In this document: piece after piece, positions 32,821 through 40,550 of the stretch | How positions within the stretch are numbered: position 1 is the stretch's first letter | Layout: the number at the start of each line of letters is the position of its first letter | Assembly: GCF_030486405.1 (NCBI RefSeq) | Contig: NZ_CP129613.1 | Span: forward strand, 248,001 to 312,000 | Direction: 5' to 3' | DNA length: 64,000 nucleotides | From: Mycolicibacterium sp. HK-90 | Lineage (GTDB): Bacteria; Actinomycetota; Actinomycetes; Mycobacteriales; Mycobacteriaceae | Made by a program: the position numbers and the translations under genes | The notes under the pieces: generated by a model | Databases searched by the model: none | What the model was told of the DNA's origin: nothing | What the model saw: the letters and a program-made list of their open reading frames with translations, nothing else

Positions 32821-34239
32821 GTGAAACGGTTGAGTGGGTGGGACGCGTTCCTGCTGTATACAGAGACGCCCAACGTGCACATGCACACGTTGAAGATCGC
32901 GGTCATCGCGCTCGACGACATGGGGGACCGGACTTTCGGGATCGACGAGTTTCGTGAGGTGATCCGCGGGCGGCTGCACAAGCTCGATCCGTTCCGCTAT
33001 CAGCTCGTCGACATCCCGTTCAAGTTCCACCATCCCATGTGGCGGGAGAACTGCGACGTCGACCTCGAGTACCACGTGCGGCCGTGGCAGGTGCGGGCGC
33101 CGGGCGGTCGCCGTGAACTGGACGAGGCCATCGGCGAGATCGGCAGCACCCAGTTGGACCGTAGCCGGCCGCTGTGGGAGATGTATTTCGTCGAGGGTCT
33201 GGCGGGTGGGCGTATCGCGGTGGTCGGCAAGATCCACCACGCTCTCGCCGACGGCGTCGCCTCGGCGAATCTGCTGGCTCGCGGAATGGACCTGAGTGAT
33301 GGCCCGCAGCGTGACGACGCCTCGTACGCCACCGACCCGGCGCCCAGCAATGGTGAGCTGGTGCGTTCGGCGTTTGCCGATCACATGCGCCAGCTGGGCC
33401 GGTTGCCCGGGACCTTCCGCTACACCGCGCAGGGCTTCGGCCGGGTGCGACGCAGTCACCGCAAGCTGTCGCCCGAACTGACCCGGCCCTTCACGCCGCC
33501 GCCGAGCTTCATGAACCACATTCTCGACGAGAAACGGTTGTTCGCCACAGCGACTTTGGCGCTGGCCGACGTCAAGGAGACGAGCAAGAAGCTCGGGGTC
33601 ACCATCAACGACCTGGTGCTGGCCATGTCGTCGGGGGCGCTGCGCAAGTTGTCGCTGAAATACGATGGCAAGGCCGACCATCCGCTGCTGGCCTCGGTGC
33701 CGATGAGCTTCGACTTCTCGCCGGACCGGATCTCGGGCAATCGCTTCAGCGGTGTGCTGGTGGCGCTGCCGGTGGACGTCGCCGATACCGCCGAACGGGT
33801 GCAGCGGGCTCATGAGGCCGCTGCACTGGCCAAGGAAAGCCATCAGCTGATCGGACCCGAACTGATCGCGCGCTGGGCCGCGTACATGCCGCCGGCCCCG
33901 GTCGAGGCGGCGTTCAAATGGCTGTCCAACAAGGACGGTCAGAACAAGGTGCTCAACCTCAACATCTCGAACGTGCCGGGTCCGCGGGAACGCGGCAAGG
34001 TCGGCGGTGCCACCGTCACCGAGATCTACTCGGTCGGACCCATCACCACCGGCAGCGGGCTGAACATCACGGTGTGGAGCTATGTCGACCAGCTGAACAT
34101 CTCGGTACTCTCCGACGATGCCACCGTCGACGATCCACACGAAGTGACGGATGGCATGGTCGAGGAGTTCCGCGAAATCCGTAGGGTGGCAGGGCTTTCC
34201 GAGAAGTTGACCGTGGTCGAGTCCGCGATGCCGCAGTAA
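32821..34239 (+). CDS. WS/DGAT wax-ester synthase / diacylglycerol acyltransferase
   Basis: A 472-residue acyltransferase of the wax ester synthase/diacylglycerol O-acyltransferase family, which makes triacylglycerol and wax esters from acyl-CoA. The catalytic HHxxxDG motif is HHALADG at 139-145; MSMSFDF-type PMSFDFS and the late NLNISNVPGPRE motif are also present. GTG start at 32821 has GGGGAGGG upstream. It lies 27 bases after the LipQ-like esterase, matching the Rv2485c-Rv2484c pairing. Expected at the inner membrane or lipid-droplet surface. Confidence 0.93.
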   Translation: MKRLSGWDAFLLYTETPNVHMHTLKIAVIALDDMGDRTFGIDEFREVIRGRLHKLDPFRYQLVDIPFKFHHPMWRENCDVDLEYHVRPWQVRAPGGRRELDEAIGEIGSTQLDRSRPLWEMYFVEGLAGGRIAVVGKIHHALADGVASANLLARGMDLSDGPQRDDASYATDPAPSNGELVRSAFADHMRQLGRLPGTFRYTAQGFGRVRRSHRKLSPELTRPFTPPPSFMNHILDEKRLFATATLALADVKETSKKLGVTINDLVLAMSSGALRKLSLKYDGKADHPLLASVPMSFDFSPDRISGNRFSGVLVALPVDVADTAERVQRAHEAAALAKESHQLIGPELIARWAAYMPPAPVEAAFKWLSNKDGQNKVLNLNISNVPGPRERGKVGGATVTEIYSVGPITTGSGLNITVWSYVDQLNISVLSDDATVDDPHEVTDGMVEEFREIRRVAGLSEKLTVVESAMPQ

Positions 34240-34245
34240 CCCGCC

Positions 34246-34309
34246 CCGCGAGCGACCGCAAAAGTACGCAAATCCGCGGCGTTTTGCGTGCAGACACGGT
34301 CGCTCGCGG
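34246..34309. repeat. Intergenic hairpin element with nested inverted repeat
   Basis: Outer arms CCGCGAGCGACCG (34246-34258) and CGGTCGCTCGCGG (34297-34309) are perfect over 13 bases; nested arms CGCAAAA (34257-34263) and TTTTGCG (34282-34288) give an alternative fold. It fills the gap between the convergent WS/DGAT and TauD genes. It could act as a bidirectional terminator, and its sequence type is one I associate with dispersed intergenic repeats in fast-growing mycobacteria. Confidence 0.6.
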
Positions 34310-34320
34310 TGCCGGGGCGA

Positions 34321-35166
34321 CTATTGGATCGGCTCGTCGCCGAGGACCGTGGTGCGCAGCATGTGACGGGGGGAGTTGGGCTCGTAGGGTGCGGCGCGGT
34401 GCAGGACGCCCTGGTTGTCCCAGATGACGGTGTCGCCGACGGACCACTTGTGGCTGTACACCTTGTCCGGAGTGGTGGCGTGGGCGAGGAGTTCGGCGAG
34501 GAGCGCGCGACCCTCGTCGCGATCCATGCCGACGATGTAGTCGGCGGAGGCGCCCAGTACCAACGACTTTCGCCCGTTGCGGTGGGTCCACACCAAGGGG
34601 TTCTCGTGGGTCGGCCGGGCCTTCCAGCGGGCCAGCTGATCGGGCGTCGGATCCGGGTAGACGCGGCGTTGCGACGCTTCGAGGGAGTGGACCACCCGTA
34701 GCGTGCCGTAGTGCTCCTTCTCGGCTTCGTCGAGCGAGTCGTAGGCGGCGTAGGTGTTGGCGAACTCGGTTTCGCCACCTCGGGCGGCGACCTCCAGGGC
34801 GGACAGCACCGTGGCCTTCTGGGGGCATTCGTCGTGCATGGGCGTGCAGCCGTCGATGTGCCAGTCGAAGGTGGCCTTGAGGTACTCGGCGGCCTTGTTC
34901 TTCGTCTTGTCGAGGGTGATCGGGTAGATGCCGGAGACCGGGTGGTGACCGTCGGCCGATCGGTCGATCTCGCCCAGGCGCTGCGAGAAGGACACCTGGG
35001 CTTCGGGATTCAGGTGCAGGCCGTGGAACACCAACACCCCGTTGTCTTCCAGGGCGTCCAGCACCGCGGCGCCCAGGCTGTCGTCGGTGCCGAGGCGTTC
35101 CGGATCGACGCCGACGACCTCGGCGCCGACCGATGCGGTCAGCTTGTTGATGGTCAACACACTCAT
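34321..35166 (-). CDS. TauD/TfdA-family Fe(II)/2-oxoglutarate dioxygenase
   Basis: A 281-residue member of the TauD/TfdA family, which hydroxylates substrates at the expense of 2-oxoglutarate. The iron-binding HxD is in DWHIDG (about 102-104) and the distal His in VLHRAAPY, with the 2-oxoglutarate-binding Arg in LRTTVLGD. It is the last gene of a five-gene unit (reductase, SDR, Rieske oxygenase, small protein, TauD), 28 bases after the small gene. Its substrate is likely a product or relative of the Rieske reaction; not determinable here. Confidence 0.9.
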   Translation of the reverse strand: MSVLTINKLTASVGAEVVGVDPERLGTDDSLGAAVLDALEDNGVLVFHGLHLNPEAQVSFSQRLGEIDRSADGHHPVSGIYPITLDKTKNKAAEYLKATFDWHIDGCTPMHDECPQKATVLSALEVAARGGETEFANTYAAYDSLDEAEKEHYGTLRVVHSLEASQRRVYPDPTPDQLARWKARPTHENPLVWTHRNGRKSLVLGASADYIVGMDRDEGRALLAELLAHATTPDKVYSHKWSVGDTVIWDNQGVLHRAAPYEPNSPRHMLRTTVLGDEPIQ

Positions 35167-35194
35167 CGGTGCGTCCTCTCGGTGCTCGTGGCGG

Positions 35195-35530
35195 TTAGGG
35201 GCGTGGTTCTCCGGTGCGGATCATCACGGCGTCGGCGGAGTCGGTCGGGGCGGGTTGATGCATGATCTCCACCGACATCGCGACCATGATCAGCGAATAG
35301 ATCAGGTGCAGCAGGTTGAGTGCATCCTCGGGAACATCGTCGAGCGGAAACTTGTCGCAGTACTCGATGGCCTCTTCGAGCCGGGGGAAGAAGGCGTCGT
35401 AGAACTGGTGCATCTCTGGCATGGTGCTGGCCAGGCGGCGCTCCCAGCGTTCGGTCTCCGTTGGTAGACACCATATTTCGGCGTAGGGCTCCAGTTCGGC
35501 GAAGGCGCTGGGCAGTCGGGGCGATGACAT
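35195..35530 (-). CDS. Small helical protein paired with Rieske oxygenase (copy 1)
   Basis: A 111-residue, mostly helical protein with conserved RRLASTMPEMHQFYDAFFPR, EEAIEYCDKFPLDD and LNLLHLIYSLI. It begins 2 bases after the stop of the degenerate Rieske protein. A clear paralogue (109 residues) lies at 41807, also directly after a Rieske gene. It is far shorter than the NTF2-fold beta subunits of ring-hydroxylating dioxygenases and shares no motif with them. A role as a small subunit or accessory protein is inferred from the repeated pairing. Confidence 0.85.
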   Translation of the reverse strand: MSSPRLPSAFAELEPYAEIWCLPTETERWERRLASTMPEMHQFYDAFFPRLEEAIEYCDKFPLDDVPEDALNLLHLIYSLIMVAMSVEIMHQPAPTDSADAVMIRTGEPRP

Positions 35531-35532
35531 CG

Positions 35533-36801
35533 TCACACCCCTGCCGGTGTGTGGTCGCGCTGGTATTCCTCGACCCAGTCGACCGCCATCTTGTGCAGGT
35601 GCCGTACCAGGATCTCCTGGTCGTTGAGCGGGTAGTCGTCGACGACGTCGTACTCGAGGGCGGCCTGGGTGCCGCCGAGCATCCCGGCGTCCTGCAGGGC
35701 GAATTCCTTGAGCACCACGGCGGCGACCTCGTGCTCGATGCGTTCCCGGACGGTGCGGGCCGGGTGGAAATAGGTGAACGCCTCGTACCGGTGGGTGTTG
35801 TGCGAGGTCGGCCAGTAGCGGTAGAGCAGGTACCAGCCGCCGTAGATCAGAATCTCGAGGTTGGGGAAGATCTGGAAGTTGGTGATCCCCCACGGCTCGA
35901 TGTTGCCGGGGTTGAGCCCGTGCATCGGTAGCTCACCGATGTCGGGTGTCCGCCACGGCCCGACCAGCCCGCTCTGGGTGGCCCTCTCGATCGGGTACAT
36001 GTACTCCGGCGCCAGCAGCCAGCGGCGGGTGCCTGCCGTCGAGACGAGGCGGTGCGGACCGTCGAGTTGGAAGTGTCCACAGGTGAAGCCGGCGTTGGGA
36101 TCCCGTACCTCCGGCGGCACCTGCTGGGTGTGCAGCGACGGCACGTGGTAGTACTCCTGGAAGGCGTCGGCGAAGATCTTCCAGTTGCTGTTGTTGTGCG
36201 CCACCCAGTCGTAGCGCTCGGTGAGTTTGTCAAAGGGGTAGTCGTCGAGCGCGGTGACCATGGGACCGAGGAAGTCGCGCAGGCTCTGACGCGGCTCGCG
36301 GTCGAAGTTGACGAACACGAAGCCGGCCCACACGTCGCAGTGCACTTCGACCAGGCCGTAGTCGGCGGTGTCGAGTCCGGCGAAGCGGTCCGCGTCGGGC
36401 AGCGCCAGCAGCGTGCCATCGAGACCGTAACGCCAACCACAGTGCTGGCACTCGAATTCGCTGCCGGTGCTGCGTAATTCAGTGGCCCGGAAGTCTGGTG
36501 GCACCACGGTGTGACCGCGCCGGCGGCATAGGTTGTGGAACGCGCGGATCCCGCCGTCGCGGTCCTTCACCAGGAGCAGCGAGGCGTCGGCGGCCTCGAT
36601 CTGGCGGGTGATGTAGCTGCCGACCTCGGGCGTCTCCTCGACTCGGCTGATGTTGAGCCAGGCCCGCTTGAAGATCGCCTCGCGTTCCAGGGCGTAGAAC
36701 TCGGGCGATATGGAATCGCGGAACGGGATCGGGCCGGTACCCAGATCGGGATAATGCTGGGTCCAGGATCCCTCGGCCGGCTTGGGCCACTTGGTTGCCA
36801 T
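35533..36801 (-). CDS. Rieske oxygenase alpha-subunit homologue with non-canonical cluster ligands
   Basis: A 422-residue protein with the overall alpha-subunit fold (Rieske domain about 45-160, SRPBCC catalytic domain about 195-420). Rieske domains have CxH and CxxH; here the first pair is C92-R-R94 and the second is C118-Q-H-C121, so both canonical His ligands are absent while three Cys remain. The mononuclear iron site is kept: H219 and H224 in FQEYYHVPSLH and an Asp in LQDAGML. The paralogue at 42141 has the normal CRH and CKYH. Either an altered [2Fe-2S] ligand set or loss of electron transfer is possible; see findings. Confidence 0.9.
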   Translation of the reverse strand: MATKWPKPAEGSWTQHYPDLGTGPIPFRDSISPEFYALEREAIFKRAWLNISRVEETPEVGSYITRQIEAADASLLLVKDRDGGIRAFHNLCRRRGHTVVPPDFRATELRSTGSEFECQHCGWRYGLDGTLLALPDADRFAGLDTADYGLVEVHCDVWAGFVFVNFDREPRQSLRDFLGPMVTALDDYPFDKLTERYDWVAHNNSNWKIFADAFQEYYHVPSLHTQQVPPEVRDPNAGFTCGHFQLDGPHRLVSTAGTRRWLLAPEYMYPIERATQSGLVGPWRTPDIGELPMHGLNPGNIEPWGITNFQIFPNLEILIYGGWYLLYRYWPTSHNTHRYEAFTYFHPARTVRERIEHEVAAVVLKEFALQDAGMLGGTQAALEYDVVDDYPLNDQEILVRHLHKMAVDWVEEYQRDHTPAGV

Positions 36802-36847
36802 CTGAACCTCCGGGTGACTAGTGCGGGTGGGAACTGGTGGGCTCTAG

Positions 36848-37591
36848 CTACATCACTGCGCCGCCGTTGACGCCGAGAGTTTGACCGGTGATGAAACCGG
36901 CCTCCTCGGAGCACAAGAACCCCACGGCGGCAGCGATATCCGCGCCGGTACCGAGCCGGCCGAGGGGGATGTTGGCGGCGATGGTCTCATTGGACGGCAG
37001 ATACCCTGCCTCCTGCGACTGGTGCTGCATGGGTGTCTCGATCCCAGATGGCGGGATGTTGTTGACCGTGATGCCGTGTGCCGCATACTCGCGGGCCAGT
37101 GATTTCGTCAGGGTCAACAGGGCACCTTTGGAGGCGGCGTAGTGGGCCGCGAAGGGGGTGCCACGCTGGGCGCTCGACGACGAGATCATCACGATTCGGC
37201 CCCATCCGGCATCGACCATGTCGGGAAGGGCCACCTGACAGCACCGGAAGGTCCCGCTCAGGTTGACCTCGATCATCCGCGCCCAGGACTCTTCGGTGAT
37301 CTCGGCGAACGATGCATACCCGAACATGCCCGCGCTGGTCACCAAGACGCCGACCGGTCCCAGTTCGCTGCGGACCTTGCCGAAGGCCTCTTCCACCGCG
37401 GCCCGATCGGTGATGTCGGCACCGACCGCGAAGGCCGTGACGCCCGCCGATCTCAGATCATCGGTGACGCGTTGTGCGGCATCGGTATTCACGTCGAGCA
37501 CGGCAACCTTGTGTCCGCGCCGGCCCAGTTCGTGGCAGGTCGATTCACCCATGCCCGACGCCCCGCCGGTCACCACGGCGACTCTGCTCAT
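36848..37591 (-). CDS. SDR-family oxidoreductase in the oxygenase operon
   Basis: A 247-residue classical SDR: TGGASGMG cofactor loop (7-14), TSAGMFG, active-site SSSSAQRGTPF and Tyr/Lys in AAHYAASKGA. Its ATG overlaps the stop of the ferredoxin reductase gene by 4 bases (ATG at 37591), and it is followed after 46 bases by the Rieske homologue. It would oxidise an alcohol (or cis-diol) produced by the oxygenases. Substrate unknown. Confidence 0.9.
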   Translation of the reverse strand: MSRVAVVTGGASGMGESTCHELGRRGHKVAVLDVNTDAAQRVTDDLRSAGVTAFAVGADITDRAAVEEAFGKVRSELGPVGVLVTSAGMFGYASFAEITEESWARMIEVNLSGTFRCCQVALPDMVDAGWGRIVMISSSSAQRGTPFAAHYAASKGALLTLTKSLAREYAAHGITVNNIPPSGIETPMQHQSQEAGYLPSNETIAANIPLGRLGTGADIAAAVGFLCSEEAGFITGQTLGVNGGAVM

Positions 37592-38664
37592 TCGTACACC
37601 ACTTTCACTGTGCGGCTGGTGGGCAGCGCCTGGCACGTCACCACCCAGCCCTCGGCGACCTCGTCATCGTCAAGGGCGTCGTTGTTGAGCATGCGTGCGC
37701 TGCCCTCCACCACCTGTGCCATACATGTTCCGCACGAGCCGGTTTCGCACGAGGAGGGTGCCTTGAGGCCGGCCAGCCGCGCGGTCTGCAGCAGCGTGTT
37801 GCCAGCGCGGTAGGGTGCGGTGACGGTGCTGCGGCCGAGCTCGATGGTCACCTCTTCGGTGACGGCGGGTTCAGCCGGATCTGGAGCGGGGATCGCGGCG
37901 ACGGTGAAGCGTTCCAGATGCACCCGCTGCTTCGGGATCCCGGCGTCGAGCAGGACGCGTTCGACGGTGTCCATGAAGGGAGCTGGGCCGCAGACGTAGT
38001 AGTCGGCATTCGCATGGTCGCCGTCTCCCCGTTCGGCAGTGCCGATGAAGTCCGCTATGTGTTGCGGCGAGACGACGCCGTCCAGGTCGTCGAGATGATG
38101 GCGCACCTGAAGGCGTCCGCTGTGGGTATCGGTCAGGTCGGCCAGCGCCTCCCGGAAAATCACCGAGTCGACGTTGCGGTTGGCGTAGAACAACCGGGCG
38201 GTGCGGGTGGTGGCGGCCAGTGCCGAATGCACCAAGGAGAACACCGGGGTGATGCCGCTGCCGCCGGCGAAGGCGACCACGTTGCGCTCGGTGGCGGTGA
38301 GGACGAAACGCCCCTCGGGTGGTGCGACGTGCAGTTCATCGCCGACGCTCATGGTGTCGTTGATCCAGTTGGAGACCAGGCCGTCGCGATCACGCTTGAC
38401 GGTGATCCGCAGGTCGAGCCCGACGGCCGGTGACGAGGACATCGAATAACAGCGACGGTGCTCGGTACCGCTGACGGTCACTCGGATGGTGACGAATTGC
38501 CCTGCCGCATAACGGAACCGGCTCTTGCTCGGCTCGGGGATGTCGAGGACCAGTGACACTGCGTCGGATGTCTCCCGGATCACCTGTTTGATCCGCACAG
38601 GGGTGAACCCGTCGGCGTCGATCACGTCGGCGGGTTCCATGCGGGGCGTCGTCGATGTCTCCAT
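37588..38664 (-). CDS. FAD/NAD(P) oxidoreductase with C-terminal plant-type [2Fe-2S] ferredoxin
   Basis: A 358-residue electron-transfer protein of the KshB / phthalate-reductase-like type: FAD-binding RCYSMSSSPA (about 80-90), NAD-binding GGSGITPVFSLV, and a C-terminal ferredoxin domain with CETGSCGTC and a final Cys in VVTCQ, matching C-x4-C-x2-C-xn-C. It is the only reductase in the island, so it probably feeds both Rieske oxygenases and perhaps the divergent desaturase. ATG 38664 or 38640 are both plausible starts; a 20-base motif lies just upstream. First gene of the five-gene unit. Confidence 0.92.
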   Translation of the reverse strand: METSTTPRMEPADVIDADGFTPVRIKQVIRETSDAVSLVLDIPEPSKSRFRYAAGQFVTIRVTVSGTEHRRCYSMSSSPAVGLDLRITVKRDRDGLVSNWINDTMSVGDELHVAPPEGRFVLTATERNVVAFAGGSGITPVFSLVHSALAATTRTARLFYANRNVDSVIFREALADLTDTHSGRLQVRHHLDDLDGVVSPQHIADFIGTAERGDGDHANADYYVCGPAPFMDTVERVLLDAGIPKQRVHLERFTVAAIPAPDPAEPAVTEEVTIELGRSTVTAPYRAGNTLLQTARLAGLKAPSSCETGSCGTCMAQVVEGSARMLNNDALDDDEVAEGWVVTCQALPTSRTVKVVYE

Positions 38665-38677
38665 CGCGGCCAACAAT

Positions 38678-38697
38678 ATCAAGTACTTGTCATTAAT
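38678..38697 (+). promoter_or_regulatory. Shared 20-bp operator-like motif, copy 1
   Basis: ATCAAGTACTTGTCATTAAT. Its reverse complement reads into the reductase gene. It matches the complement of the sequence at 43500-43519 in 18 of 20 bases, and contains CAAGTACTTG, a 10-base perfect palindrome. It lies between the divergent reductase operon and desaturase gene. Confidence 0.75.
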
Positions 38698-38801
38698 CTC
38701 AAGTGGTAGATACCGAACGCGGCGTGGGGGCGAAGCCAACTCTGCCGGTGGCGGGCAGACCGTACGTCAGTGCCGCCATTTCGCCTGGTCGGCGTCCTCG
38801 A

Positions 38802-38815
38802 TTACCCGTCGGTAA
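38802..38815. promoter_or_regulatory. Palindrome upstream of the desaturase gene
   Basis: TTACC-CGTC-GGTAA, 5-base arms, 80 bases before the desaturase ATG, in the divergent gap with the reductase gene. TACC-N4-GGTA is a common TetR-type operator form. Assignment is tentative. Confidence 0.4.
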
Positions 38816-38894
38816 GTCTGAGGCTCTAGGCTGCGGACCGACGCTCGCGGTGATTGCGCCGCTCTACCTGCCGCACCACCCCGAGGACACCTTG

Positions 38895-39992
38895 ATGGCG
38901 ATCGCCGATGTTCCCGCCTACCTGCATCTCAGCAGTGAGGATGTCGAAGAGATCGCCTATGAGCTCGACGTGATCCGCCGAGACGTCGAGGAGTCGCTCG
39001 GGGCGAAGGACGCGGCCTACATCCGGCGGGTGATCCATTTCCAGCGGGGGCTCGAGGTCGCGGCGCGACTGATGATCGCCGGCAATCGGTCGAAGACCGG
39101 TTGGATGGTGGGAACGTGCGCGCTGGCATATGCGAAGTCCATCGAGAACATGGAACTCGGCCACAACATCTCCCATGGCCAGTGGGATTGGATGAACGAT
39201 CCCGAAATCCACTCCAACACCTGGGAGTGGGACATGGTCGGGCATTCTGCGCAGTGGCGGTACTCGCACAACTACCGGCATCACGTGTACAGCAATGTGC
39301 TCGGCATGGACGAGGACATCGGCTACCGCCTGCATCGGGTCACCACCGACCAGCCGTGGCGCTGGGTCCACCTGGCGACTCCGGTGCGAAACCTGGTGCT
39401 GGCGGCGATGTTCGAGTGGGGCATTGCTCTACATGGCCTGCACTCCGAGCGTCTGCGGCACGAGACGCCAGACGGCCTCGCCGTGGAGAAGCGGAAGTTT
39501 CGCGACAAGATCGTTCGGCAGCTCGCCAAGGACTATGTGTTCCTGCCCGCCCTGAGCCTGCGCCGGTGGCGCCGGACCCTGGCCGCGAACATCACCGCGA
39601 ATGTGCTCAGGAACCTGTGGGTGTACGTGAACATCATCTGCGGGCACATCCCGGACGGCGCCGAGACGTTCGACCCGGCAGTGGTCAAGGACGAGACCAA
39701 AGGCGAGTGGTATCTCCGGCAGATGGTCGGAACCGCAAACTTCGACGCGGGGCCGCTTCTGGCGATCTCGGGCGGTCACCTGTGCTACCAGATCGAGCAC
39801 CACCTGTTCCCCGACCTGCCGAGCAACCGCCTGCCAGAGGTCAGCGTTCGCGTACGGCAACTGTGCGACAAGTACGATCTGCCCTACAACACGGCATCGC
39901 TTCCGCGCCAGTACTTCCGGACGCAACGGATCATCCACGGGTTGGCGTTTCCCGACTGGCTGCTGAGCACCGGCCGGCGACGCCGCACATAG
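38895..39992 (+). CDS. Membrane fatty-acid desaturase
   Basis: A 365-residue membrane-bound acyl desaturase with the three histidine boxes of the diiron site: HNISH (90-94), HNYRHH (125-130) and QIEHHLFP near the C-terminus. Hydrophobic segments flank the boxes (WMVGTCALAYA, LAAMFEWGIALH, LWVYVNIICG). It is divergent from the ferredoxin-type reductase, an arrangement similar to DesA3 with its reductase Rv3230c. It could therefore use that reductase for electrons. The substrate chain and double-bond position are unknown. Confidence 0.9.
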   Translation: MAIADVPAYLHLSSEDVEEIAYELDVIRRDVEESLGAKDAAYIRRVIHFQRGLEVAARLMIAGNRSKTGWMVGTCALAYAKSIENMELGHNISHGQWDWMNDPEIHSNTWEWDMVGHSAQWRYSHNYRHHVYSNVLGMDEDIGYRLHRVTTDQPWRWVHLATPVRNLVLAAMFEWGIALHGLHSERLRHETPDGLAVEKRKFRDKIVRQLAKDYVFLPALSLRRWRRTLAANITANVLRNLWVYVNIICGHIPDGAETFDPAVVKDETKGEWYLRQMVGTANFDAGPLLAISGGHLCYQIEHHLFPDLPSNRLPEVSVRVRQLCDKYDLPYNTASLPRQYFRTQRIIHGLAFPDWLLSTGRRRRT

Positions 39993-40020
39993 GCGATCGC
40001 CCCGTCGGGAGACGGAGGTT

Positions 40021-40473
40021 TCATGGGTCGATGTGATCGGAGTGCGGCGTGTGGCCCGTGCCCTGCTCGATCACCCGGCGGAGGAGTGCCTTCAGCTGCT
40101 CCTGCTCCTCGTCGCTGAGCACGCCGAACACCCGCTCGTGGGCGGCGACCGCATCGGCGACCACCGCCGAGGCCACCGCCCGGCCCTCATCGGTGAGGAA
40201 CACCTGCAAGATGCGCCCGTGCTGCGGGTCTTGCTTACGCTCGACCAGGCCCCGCTTCTCCAGCGCGGTGAGCGCGAGTTGCACGCCTTGCGGGGTGATC
40301 AGCAGACGTCGGGCCAACTCCGCGCCGGACAGGCCCGGTTGGTTGGTCAGCTGGCGCAGGACACCGATCTGGGCGGTGGTCACCCCGTGCTCCTTGACCG
40401 ACTCGTTGACCTCGGTGAGCGAGAAATAGAACGCCTGCTTGAGCCACCACAAGGTGTTCTCAGTGAGGTCCAT
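40021..40473 (-). CDS. MarR-family regulator
   Basis: A 150-residue winged-helix regulator: LTEVNESVKEHGVTTAQIGV and LSGAELARRLLITPQGVQLAL form the HTH, and ERKQDPQHGRILQVFLTDEG the wing. It lies between the desaturase (convergent) and the amidohydrolase-Rieske operon (transcribed the same way), so it is the only local candidate for binding the shared 20-base motif. A 77-base gap upstream separates it from the amidohydrolase stop. No cysteine-based redox switch is evident. Confidence 0.92.
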   Translation of the reverse strand: MDLTENTLWWLKQAFYFSLTEVNESVKEHGVTTAQIGVLRQLTNQPGLSGAELARRLLITPQGVQLALTALEKRGLVERKQDPQHGRILQVFLTDEGRAVASAVVADAVAAHERVFGVLSDEEQEQLKALLRRVIEQGTGHTPHSDHIDP

Positions 40474-40550
40474 ACCCGTCTCCTGCCGCGTGCATCAAAC
40501 TCGACGCTAGCGCACCTCGGCCACTCGGCGGCGCTCACCTGGCCCGCAGG

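Noticed and set aside
32518..34140. 540-residue minus-strand ORF opposite LipQ-like/WS-DGAT genes
   Set aside because: Overlaps two well-supported genes and shows no motif; typical high-GC shadow.
35195..35530. Beta subunit of a ring-hydroxylating dioxygenase
   Set aside because: Too short and lacks the NTF2-like beta pattern of known beta subunits; helical with its own conserved motifs.
38678..38697. KstR2 operator
   Set aside because: Close to AnCAAGnnCTTGnT but each copy breaks the consensus, and conservation extends over 20 bases beyond it; kept only as a shared motif of unknown regulator.
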